Source: Acetobacteraceae bacterium | Lineage (GTDB): Bacteria; Pseudomonadota; Alphaproteobacteria; Acetobacterales; Acetobacteraceae | Direction of reading: 5' to 3' | DNA length: 8,384 nt | Assembly: GCA_003164305.1 (NCBI GenBank) | Contig: PLSZ01000246.1 | Location: 1 to 8,384 of the forward strand | Part shown: positions 1-5,231 of the stretch, one piece after another | Layout of the letters: the number at the start of each line of letters is the position of its first letter | Position numbering within the stretch: position 1 is the stretch's first letter | The notes under the pieces: model-generated | What the model was told of the DNA's origin: nothing | Seen by the model: the letters and a program-made list of their open reading frames with translations, nothing else | The model's database searches: none | Position numbers and translations under genes: made by a program

Positions 1-121
1 GGGAGGGAGGGGCGCGGCGCGGAGTCCCTGGCGGATTCGAAGAGCCTGCCCCGGGCGTGACCCCATTGGCGCCAGCATAACTGTCGGCAGGGGCGGGAAC
101 CGTGTTCGGCCAGCCTCTCCG

Positions 122-148
122 CGTCATGGCCGGGCCCGACCCGGCCAT
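122..148 (+). repeat. REP-like palindrome, copy 1
   Basis: A perfect 9-bp stem, 126-134 (ATGGCCGGG) against 140-148 (CCCGGCCAT), encloses the 5-base loop CCCGA and is preceded by CGTC at 122-125. Three further elements in the window have the same plan: CGTC tag, GC-rich stem, 5-base loop of form CYYGA. They lie at 181-205 and 3439-3463 (inverted) and at 3362-3387. Small intergenic palindromes of this kind are typical of REP families in alphaproteobacterial chromosomes. No REP-associated transposase is present here. Confidence 0.7.
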
Positions 149-153
149 CTCTG

Positions 154-174
154 GCCGCACAATGTGCGTGCGGC
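154..174. repeat. Hairpin between two REP-like elements
   Basis: A perfect 7-bp inverted repeat, GCCGCAC (154-160) and GTGCGGC (168-174), around a 7-base spacer. It lies between the REP-like palindromes at 126-148 and 181-201. Its loop and flanks do not match the CGTC/CYYGA plan, so it may be an unrelated hairpin or the linker of a composite element. No T-tract follows on either strand, so it is not a canonical terminator. Confidence 0.5.
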
Positions 175-180
175 GACAGA

Positions 181-205
181 TCACCGGGTCAAGCCCGGTG
201 ATGAC
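181..205 (-). repeat. REP-like palindrome, copy 2
   Basis: A perfect 8-bp stem, TCACCGGG (181-188) and CCCGGTGA (194-201), with loop TCAAG, followed by TGACG. Read on the minus strand it gives CGTCA, then the stem, with loop CTTGA. This is the same architecture as copy 1 in opposite orientation. Its right arm and flank (194-211) are the founding unit of the tandem array that follows. Confidence 0.7.
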
Positions 206-280
206 GATAAGTCGAGCCCGGTGATGACGATAAGTCGAGCCCGGTGATGACGATAAGTCGAGGCCGGTGATGACGATAAG
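194..280. repeat. 23-bp tandem repeat, about 3.8 copies
   Basis: Units start at 194, 217, 240 and 263. The core CCCGGTGATGACGATAAG is identical in the first three copies; the fourth has one change (GCCGGTG...) and ends at 280. Linkers between cores are TCGAG. Each unit consists of the loop, one stem arm and the flank of the palindrome at 181-205, without the partner arm. The array therefore looks like direct amplification of half a REP-like element. The single TCACCGGG arm at 181-188 could pair with any of the first three downstream arms. Near-perfect identity suggests recent expansion or slippage. Confidence 0.85.
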
Positions 281-367
281 CGGCAGAGGACCAGAGGTTT
301 TCCCCTCGCCGCGCTTATCCTGGCGCCTATGGGGCGTGACCCGGGAGAGGAGCCCTCGCGCCTCCCC

Positions 368-1795
368 CTACCGCGCCGCCAACCGGCTGAAACTCACCGC
401 CGCCGCCACGCAGGCCGCCGCCGTCGCCAATACCAGCGTCCCCGTCGTCCCGCCCGTCGGCATCGCCGCGAACAGCAGCGCCACCAGCGCCGCTCCCGTG
501 GTCTGCCCGAACAGCCGAGCCGTCGCCTGCATCCCGCTCGCGCCCCCGCTGCGCGCCGCCGGAGCCGACGTAATGATCGCCCGGTTGTTCGGCGTGTTGA
601 AAAAGCCGAATCCCACCCCGCACAACGTCATCCGCCATGTGATGTCCTGCCACGTCGCGTGCTCCGGCAGCAGCGCCATCGCCGCCAGGCCCAGAGCCAT
701 CACCACCATGCCGCAGCCGCCCAACAATCCCGCCGGGTAACGATCCGCCAGCCGTCCCGACAGCGGCGCGACGACCGCGACCGTCAGAGGCCACGGCGTC
801 ATCAGCAGCCCCGTCATCACCTGATTCTTGCCCATGTGCTGAAACAAGAATGGCATCGAAACCTGCGCCATCGACTGCGCGATGAACGAGCACACCGAAC
901 TCGCCACCGACAGCGCGAACAGCGGAATCCGCAACAAATCCACCGGCAGCAGCGGCGCTCGCTGTGTCATCATCCGCACCACCAGCACGCCGCCGGTGAT
1001 CACGCCCACGACCAGGTCCAGCACCACGTGAAACGTCGAATCGCCATGCCCGATCTCGGAAATTCCGATCAGCAGCGTGCCGAACGACACCGCCTGCAGC
1101 AGCGCCCCGCCGATATCGAACTGAGCGCCGGAGTGGGGCGTCTCCGGCAGCGCCCGCCACGCGATCACCGCGGCCAGCATCCCCAACGGCACGTTCACCG
1201 CGAACAACCAGGGCCACGGCCCGACCGCCAGCACCGCCGACGCCACGGATGGCCCGACCGCCGAGGCGATGGATCCGATCGTGGCGTTCAGCCCGACGCC
1301 GCGGCCCAGCATGCGGCGAGGATAAATGAAGCGGATCAGCGCGCCATTGACGCTCATGATCCCCGCCGCCCCGGCGCCTTGTGCGACCCGGGCCAGGATC
1401 AGCATCGGCAACGTCGATGACAGCGCACACAACACCGAAGCGATGGTGAACACCACCAGCCCCCAGCGGTACACCTTGCGATAGCCATGAATTTCGCCAA
1501 GCGACGCCAGCGGCAGCAACGACATCGTCACGGCCAACTGAAACGCGTTCACCACCCAGATCGAGGTCGCCGGATCGGTGTGCAAATCTCTCGCGATCGC
1601 GGGCAGCGCGACATTGGCGATAGCGCCATTCAATACCGCCAACGTCAATCCCAACCCGATCGTCAAGATCGCCCAGTACCGACTGGGCGTTGGCAACCCG
1701 TCGGCGAACGCGGCCAGCGGCGGGGCGGACGCCTGGATCGTTTCGCTCTCGGTCGGCGGAACGAGAATGCTTCCCGGCGGGTTCGCGGCGGACAT
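368..1795 (-). CDS. DHA2-type MFS drug/solute exporter
   Basis: A 475-residue inner-membrane protein of the major facilitator superfamily. Its length and layout fit the 14-helix DHA2 (EmrB/QacA-like) drug:H+ antiporters. A hydrophilic N-terminus of about 38 residues precedes helix 1 (about 40-65), which ends in the DHA2 signature NVALP. Other marks are the motif A variant LGEIHGYRKVYR (99-110), a motif B-like ARVAQGAGAAG, and a motif C-like AVGPSVASAV. Helix 1 carries Asn56 where the family usually has Asp (LDxTIxNVALP). The start chosen is the ATG at 1793-1795, which overlaps the TGA of the glycosyltransferase gene by one base (TGATG). The open frame extends 35 codons further upstream, but that part lies inside the neighbour and is rich in Ala and Arg. 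No good Shine-Dalgarno is seen, which fits translational coupling. The substrate cannot be read from sequence; proton-driven efflux is inferred from the family. Confidence 0.88.
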   Translation of the reverse strand: MSAANPPGSILVPPTESETIQASAPPLAAFADGLPTPSRYWAILTIGLGLTLAVLNGAIANVALPAIARDLHTDPATSIWVVNAFQLAVTMSLLPLASLGEIHGYRKVYRWGLVVFTIASVLCALSSTLPMLILARVAQGAGAAGIMSVNGALIRFIYPRRMLGRGVGLNATIGSIASAVGPSVASAVLAVGPWPWLFAVNVPLGMLAAVIAWRALPETPHSGAQFDIGGALLQAVSFGTLLIGISEIGHGDSTFHVVLDLVVGVITGGVLVVRMMTQRAPLLPVDLLRIPLFALSVASSVCSFIAQSMAQVSMPFLFQHMGKNQVMTGLLMTPWPLTVAVVAPLSGRLADRYPAGLLGGCGMVVMALGLAAMALLPEHATWQDITWRMTLCGVGFGFFNTPNNRAIITSAPAARSGGASGMQATARLFGQTTGAALVALLFAAMPTGGTTGTLVLATAAACVAAAVSFSRLAAR

Positions 1796-2721
1796 CAGGC
1801 GGTCACCGGAAGGGGCAGCCCGGCCAGCACCGCGGCGACCTCCAACGACGCCAGATCGGGCCGCCGCAGCACCCGCGCATCCGGCCCGCGCGGGGCACAC
1901 AAGGCCGGGTCGGAATCGTGCGAGAACAACACCAGGGATGGACAGCCCGCGGTTGCCAGCAAATGCATCGGCCCCGTATCGTTACCCACCGCGAACCGCG
2001 CCGCCCGTCCCAGGTCCGCGAGATCGCCAAAGCTGGTTTGACCGGTCAGGTCTATCGCCGCCGGGATGCCGCGGGCGATCGCTCCCTCCGCCGCCGAACC
2101 CACGACGACCGGCGTCAGCCCCCGCGCCCGCAACGCCTGAGCCAGAGCCTGGTATCGCTCGGCCGGCCAGCGCTTGACCGGCCGGTGCGGCGCGCTGCCG
2201 GGCACCAGCACGACGAAATCCCGCGGCAGGCCGAATCGGCCGATGTCGCCGCGGCACCAGGACAGGTCGGCGGGAGGGATCGGTCCGGTGATTCCGGCCT
2301 GGCGCAACTGCCCGGTCTGGCGGTCGTTGTCATGCAGCCGGTCGCGGTTCGGATCGCGATCCGGCAACGAGCAACCCGGTGCGATGCCGGACCATTCCGG
2401 CCGTCGCGAGAGCGGAAACAGCTTGAAATACCAGGACGACCGGCTTGAGGTCTGCAGATCGTACACCCGGGAAAACCCAGGCCCGGTCAGCATCCGTCGC
2501 AACCGGCGCAATCCGGTCAGGTTCCACCAACCCGGCCTCGTATCGATCAGCACCTCGTCGAACCACGGCGCCTGGGCCAGCCAGGCCGCGTACGGCGCCG
2601 TCGTCAGCAGGCTGATCCTGGCGTTCGGATGATGCAGCCGAATCGCCGCGAACGCGTTGAGAGATAGGATCACATTCCCCAACGCGCCCAGTTTGATGAT
2701 GAGGATGGGCCGCTCAGCCAC
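1795..2721 (-). CDS. Glycosyltransferase family 9 (heptosyltransferase-like)
   Basis: A 308-residue GT-B glycosyltransferase of family 9, the ADP-heptose:LPS heptosyltransferase group, expected at the cytoplasmic face of the inner membrane and acting on LPS core or another surface glycan. The N-terminal signature ILIIKLGALGNVILS (6-20) matches the usual RLGALGD(V/I)LLT-type acceptor-domain motif, with Asn replacing the common Asp. DLQTSSR lies at 88-94. The C-terminal donor domain has LVPGSAPHRPVKRWP (172-186, the G...KRWP motif) and VGNDTGPMHL (245-254, the GNDTGP nucleotide-sugar loop). The start is GTG at 2719-2721, preceded by only a weak AGG about 9 bases upstream; no nearby ATG fits better. 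It is the first gene of a two-gene unit with the MFS exporter. The family call is firm; the exact acceptor is unknown and no LPS-core cluster surrounds it. Confidence 0.88.
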   Translation of the reverse strand: MAERPILIIKLGALGNVILSLNAFAAIRLHHPNARISLLTTAPYAAWLAQAPWFDEVLIDTRPGWWNLTGLRRLRRMLTGPGFSRVYDLQTSSRSSWYFKLFPLSRRPEWSGIAPGCSLPDRDPNRDRLHDNDRQTGQLRQAGITGPIPPADLSWCRGDIGRFGLPRDFVVLVPGSAPHRPVKRWPAERYQALAQALRARGLTPVVVGSAAEGAIARGIPAAIDLTGQTSFGDLADLGRAARFAVGNDTGPMHLLATAGCPSLVLFSHDSDPALCAPRGPDARVLRRPDLASLEVAAVLAGLPLPVTA

Positions 2722-2758
2722 CGCCAGGAACCTGGTCAGGACCGCGAGCAGAGAGATA

Positions 2759-2787
2759 TTGCTGTGATACCAAGGCCATGGTATGAG
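2759..2787 (+). promoter_or_regulatory. Candidate promoter of the lipoprotein gene
   Basis: TTGCTG (2759-2764) and TATGAG (2782-2787) are separated by exactly 17 bases and would start transcription near 2794, giving a leader of about 80 bases. Both boxes are weak matches. An alternative -10, TGTAAT at 2807-2812, is a better hexamer but has no acceptable -35 upstream. The region is clearly more AT-rich than the flanking genes. The spacer and the -10 box overlap the near-palindrome at 2767-2784. Confidence 0.35.
2767..2784. promoter_or_regulatory. 18-bp near-palindrome, possible operator
   Basis: ATACCA (2767-2772) and TGGTAT (2779-2784) flank a central palindromic GGCC, with only two mismatched inner positions. 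The site lies between the divergent glycosyltransferase and lipoprotein genes and overlaps the candidate promoter of the latter. This position would suit a dimeric repressor. No regulator gene is in the window to pair with it. Confidence 0.35.
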
Positions 2788-2862
2788 ACTGAGGTGCGTA
2801 AAAGAATGTAATTATTTTCACCGGGCGATCCCGACCTCGTTTTTGGCGGAAAAGCCCAGGGC

Positions 2863-2867
2863 GGGAG
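2863..2867 (+). promoter_or_regulatory. Ribosome binding site that fixes the lipoprotein start
   Basis: GGGAG lies 8 bases before the ATG at 2876. It supports that start over the in-frame ATG at 2783, which would put 31 charged residues in front of the signal peptide and would lie inside the palindrome and promoter region. Confidence 0.65.
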
Positions 2868-2875
2868 ACCGAACG

Positions 2876-3298
2876 ATGATGGTGCCTTTCTTGCGTGCCG
2901 CGCTCATGATTGGCGGGTTTACAGGCCTGATGGCCTGCTCACAACAAGCGCCGCAGTCCGGCGGGTCCGATTCCCCACGACAGATGTCCCAACGCGCCCG
3001 CCTTTGCATCGCCGAGGGCCAGCCCGGTTCCCTGGGCTCCGAGCGCGTTCCCTGGTCCCTGACCGTCTCCAGCGAGGGCGGTGTGTGCCCGCATATCCGC
3101 GAGTGGGGCTCGGTCGAGCAGGTGGCCTATGAGGTCGTGCAGCCGCCGACACACGGGCGTATCACGCAGGAGGCGCAAGGCGGCAAGACCGTCGTGTCGT
3201 ACTGGCCGGTACACGGCTATGTCGGCGCGGATAATTTTGTTCTTCGTTATCCGCCGCGGAACGTCGCGCTGACTTACCTGGTCGGCGTCGTGCCGTAA
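2876..3298 (+). CDS. Small lipoprotein with cadherin/Ig-like C-terminal motif
   Basis: A 140-residue predicted lipoprotein and the only plus-strand gene in the window. The signal sequence MMVPFLRAALMIGGFTG is followed by the lipobox LMAC, with Cys21 as the lipid anchor. Ser at +2 predicts sorting to the outer membrane. The mature protein has a Gln/Ser/Gly-rich linker, then two cysteines (44 and 71) that could form a disulfide. A C-terminal stretch runs from YEVVQPPTHGRI (85-96) to SYWPVHGYVGADNFVLRY (108-125). The pattern PPxHGxI...Y.P..GYVGxDxFxxRY resembles single tandem-type bacterial Ig/cadherin-like repeats, which usually occur in many copies in adhesins; here there is one. Function is unknown. 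It has no obvious link to the divergent genes. A second ATG at 2879 could also be used. Confidence 0.78.
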   Translation: MMVPFLRAALMIGGFTGLMACSQQAPQSGGSDSPRQMSQRARLCIAEGQPGSLGSERVPWSLTVSSEGGVCPHIREWGSVEQVAYEVVQPPTHGRITQEAQGGKTVVSYWPVHGYVGADNFVLRYPPRNVALTYLVGVVP

Positions 3299-3325
3299 GG
3301 CCGCGCCGGAACCGTACCCGCCTTA
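3296..3325 (+). terminator. Possible stem-loop after the lipoprotein gene
   Basis: TAAGGC, beginning at the stop codon (3296-3301), pairs with GCCTTA (3320-3325) across an 18-base spacer. There is no T-tract, so it is weak evidence of termination. Confidence 0.2.
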
Positions 3326-3361
3326 GGACAAGTGCCCGGAGAGGTGGAATTACCTTCCGTC

Positions 3362-3387
3362 GTCATGTACGGGCTTGACCCGAGCAT
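3362..3387 (+). repeat. REP-like palindrome, copy 3 (degenerate)
   Basis: CGTC (3362-3365, sharing its last bases with the stem) begins an imperfect 9-bp stem: ATGTACGGG (3365-3373) against CCCGAGCAT (3379-3387), with one mismatch and one G-T pair. The loop is CTTGA (3374-3378). It has the same tag, stem length and loop type as copy 1 at 122-148 and the same orientation. Confidence 0.6.
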
Positions 3388-3438
3388 TTGCGGAAGCGCC
3401 CTCGCGTGAAAAATCGGGCACGGACGTGATGCGAGCGA

Positions 3439-3463
3439 TCCTCGGCTCGAGGCCGAGGACGAC
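3439..3463 (-). repeat. REP-like palindrome, copy 4
   Basis: A perfect 8-bp stem, TCCTCGGC (3439-3446) and GCCGAGGA (3452-3459), with loop TCGAG, followed by CGACG. On the minus strand this is CGTCG, stem, loop CTCGA: the same plan as copy 2 with a different stem sequence. Together with copy 3 it forms a convergent pair in the spacer between the lipoprotein and methyltransferase genes, as copies 1 and 2 do at the left of the window. Confidence 0.6.
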
Positions 3464-3489
3464 GGTCATGCGAAGATCGTGCGTTGTCC

Positions 3490-3523
3490 GGGGCTCATCC
3501 TGATGCCGATAGCGCGGAGCCCC
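3490..3523 (-). terminator. Stem-loop just past the methyltransferase stop
   Basis: GGGGCTC (3490-3496) and GAGCCCC (3517-3523) form a perfect 7-bp GC-rich stem around a 20-base loop. It begins one base beyond the methyltransferase TGA (3525-3527). It could end or stabilise the minus-strand transcript. The long loop and missing T-tract mean intrinsic termination is only possible, not shown. Confidence 0.35.
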
Positions 3524-3524
3524 A

Positions 3525-4241
3525 TCACGCCTTACGCGCGATGGTTATCCACTCGTCCCGCAGCAGCCCATAGCGGACCTCTTCCTCCGGCGACACTCGG
3601 AACGTTTCGACCTGGAATCCCGCCTCCGTCAGCCGATCCGCGAAATCGAGCCCATAGTACCGCACATGGTCGCGCGCGCTGAAATGTGCCCAGAGCTGGG
3701 CGGCCGCGGTGATGGCGGGGTTCTCATACGTCTCCCGCCGGGTGGCGTTGATCGGCACCGTCAGCAGAGCGAAACCGCCCGGTTTCAACAGCCGGAACAA
3801 CTCCCGCATCGCGGCGCGGTCGTCGGGAATGTGCTCCAGCACATGATTGGCCATCACGACGTCGTAACGGGCGTCCGGCAGCCCGGTCCGCGTGATGTCG
3901 ACCTGGTGGGTCACGCCCGCTTGCATCAGATCCGCCGTCTCGTACAGCGCGTTGCCGCGCATCCGCGCCACGAACGCCTTCTCCGGCGCGAAATGCAGGA
4001 TCCGCTTGCCCGCCAGTTTATCGCCGCCGCCCTCGGTGATCCAAAGATGCAGCAGCCGGTGCCGCTCTCGTGAGCCGCAGTTCAGACAGCGCGCGTCCCA
4101 CCGTCCAGGATGGCCGACGCTGATGAAGGTGCCGTGGTAGCCACAGATGGGACAAGTGCGAGGCAGCCGGCCGCCGCGAAACTGCCGCCGATCGTTCAGC
4201 CACGCCGCGGCGAGGCGACGCGCCCGGGTCAGGCTGTTCAT
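3525..4241 (-). CDS. Class I SAM-dependent methyltransferase with zinc ribbon
   Basis: A 238-residue cytoplasmic methyltransferase of the Methyltransf_11 type. An N-terminal four-cysteine ribbon, CPIC (30-33) and CLNCGSRERHR (52-62), should bind zinc. The Rossmann domain follows: ILHFAPEK (81-88) occupies motif I, where most relatives have ExGxGxG. DVVMANHVLEHIPD (127-140) and LLKPGGFALLTVP (151-163) are the familiar acidic/VLEH and KPGG motifs. Proteins with this ribbon and an H(F/V)APE motif I form a recognisable uncharacterised subgroup, often found near surface-glycan genes; that recollection is not tested here. The start chosen is ATG 4239-4241; a TTG two codons upstream (4245-4247) is possible. 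No strong Shine-Dalgarno is seen. The gene lies 31 bases after the PuuE-like gene on the same strand, so co-transcription is likely. The substrate is unknown. Confidence 0.85.
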   Translation of the reverse strand: MNSLTRARRLAAAWLNDRRQFRGGRLPRTCPICGYHGTFISVGHPGRWDARCLNCGSRERHRLLHLWITEGGGDKLAGKRILHFAPEKAFVARMRGNALYETADLMQAGVTHQVDITRTGLPDARYDVVMANHVLEHIPDDRAAMRELFRLLKPGGFALLTVPINATRRETYENPAITAAAQLWAHFSARDHVRYYGLDFADRLTEAGFQVETFRVSPEEEVRYGLLRDEWITIARKA

Positions 4242-4272
4242 GATCAAGCGGCCGTGCCCGAGGGGGCCATGA

Positions 4273-5175
4273 TCAGGGCGAGGGCGCCGGGAAATGCGTC
4301 GTCCAGTGGCGGGCGATGTCCAGCCGTCGCGTCACCCACACACCGGCATGCCGCTGGATGTGGTCCAACAGCCGCTCCAGCGCCGCCGCCCGCGCCGGAT
4401 GCCCGAGGATCCGCATGTGCATCCCGATCGACAGCATCTTCGGCTGGGCAGCACCCTCCCGGTACAGGAAGTCGAACGCGTCGCGGCAATAGGTGAGGAA
4501 GTCGTCTCCCGTGGCGAACGCATCGCGCCCGAACTTCGAATCGTTCGTGCCGAGCGTATACGGCACGACCAGATGCGGCTTGCCCTCGACCCGGGTCCAG
4601 TACGGCAGTTCGTCGTCGTAGGCATCGGAATCGTAGAGAAACCCGCCTTCCTCCACCAGCAAACGCCGTGTGTTCACACTCGGCGCCGAGCGGCAATACC
4701 AACCCAACGGCCGCTCCCCCATCGTCTTCTGGATCGACGCCACCGACCGGGCGATGCGGGCCCGTTCGGTCGCCTCATCGAGCTCGAAATGCTTCTCCCA
4801 CCGCCAGCCGTGGCAGCAAATGTCGTGCCCGGCGGCCTGAATCGCCGCGGCGGCGGGAGCGTTCCGCTCCAATGCCAGAGCGCAGCCGAAGATGGTCATC
4901 GGCAGCGATCGTTCCGCGAACAGCCGCATGATCCGCCAGAACCCGACGCGGGAGCCGTAGGCGAACATGCCTTCCGCCGCCAGGTCGCGGCCTGTCATGC
5001 CCGGATCGGCCGCGCCGTATTCGGTGAGCCGCCACTCCGAGGCGGGGTCGCCGTCGCCGATCGACGGTTCCGAGCCCTCCTCGAAATTCAGCACGAAGTT
5101 GACGGCCAGGCGAGCGTTGCCAGGCCAGTTGGGGTTCGGCGGATTGGCGCCGTAGCCGATGATGTCGCGGTCCAT
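4273..5175 (-). CDS. PuuE-like polysaccharide deacetylase superfamily hydrolase
   Basis: A 300-residue cytoplasmic (beta/alpha)-barrel protein of the polysaccharide deacetylase (NodB) superfamily, PuuE branch. It opens with DIIGYGANPPNPNWPGNARL and NFVLNFEEGSE, closely following PuuE allantoinases. The usual metal-binding Asp-His-His set is replaced: NFEEG (30-34) gives Glu in place of TFDDG, and HGWRW (122-126) gives His122 and Trp126 in place of HxxxH. Glu-His-Trp is the arrangement described for PuuE, a metal-independent (S)-allantoinase. GERPLGWYCRSAPSVNTRRLLVEEGGFLYDSDAYDDELPYW (from about 153) and a C-terminal RRLDIARHW also fit. The start is ATG 5173-5175 with no clear Shine-Dalgarno. 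It lies 56 bases after the ThuA-domain gene and 31 before the methyltransferase. No other ureide or purine gene is visible, and the segment after GWY differs from the GWYTGRxxPNTRR I expect in true allantoinases. Related amidase or deacetylase activity is therefore equally possible. Confidence 0.82.
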   Translation of the reverse strand: MDRDIIGYGANPPNPNWPGNARLAVNFVLNFEEGSEPSIGDGDPASEWRLTEYGAADPGMTGRDLAAEGMFAYGSRVGFWRIMRLFAERSLPMTIFGCALALERNAPAAAAIQAAGHDICCHGWRWEKHFELDEATERARIARSVASIQKTMGERPLGWYCRSAPSVNTRRLLVEEGGFLYDSDAYDDELPYWTRVEGKPHLVVPYTLGTNDSKFGRDAFATGDDFLTYCRDAFDFLYREGAAQPKMLSIGMHMRILGHPARAAALERLLDHIQRHAGVWVTRRLDIARHWTTHFPAPSP

Positions 5176-5231
5176 GGCAGGTGTTTAGCGCGGGATGGCG
5201 GGGATTGGGAGGGACCGGTCAGTCGCGTCCC

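Larger units (their letters stand above)
1..367. other. Non-coding region with palindromic and tandem repeats
   Basis: No convincing gene lies left of the MFS stop codon at 368. Short open frames reach the left edge on the plus strand (stops at 58-60 and 78-80) but are too short and low in complexity to call. The recognisable content is three hairpins (126-148, 154-174, 181-201) and a 23-bp tandem repeat (194-280). The rest, including the G-rich first 25 bases and 281-367, shows no site I can name. I see no T-tract terminator for the MFS gene. The stem-loops at 126-201 are the nearest structures that could end or protect that transcript, but this is inference. Confidence 0.7.

Noticed and set aside
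30..60. tRNA-like T-loop (TTCGAAT) on the minus strand near the left edge
   Set aside because: The flanking bases do not form the 5-bp T stem, and no acceptor, D or anticodon arm is found.
194..280. CRISPR array
   Set aside because: Repeats are contiguous with a 23-bp period and no unique spacers; they derive from a neighbouring palindrome. No cas gene is present.
329..1420. Long plus-strand open frame, and a long minus-strand frame at 327-1430
   Set aside because: Arg/His/Gln-rich or Gly/Arg-rich translations antisense to or out of frame with the MFS gene. These are typical GC-rich shadow frames with no domain pattern.
1796..1900. Longer start for the MFS exporter
   Set aside because: The extra 35 residues lie inside the glycosyltransferase gene and are low in complexity. 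The overlapping TGATG at 1793-1797 gives a natural start.
2783..2875. Upstream ATG for the lipoprotein
   Set aside because: It would bury the signal peptide and lipobox behind 31 residues. The ATG at 2876 has a good ribosome binding site.
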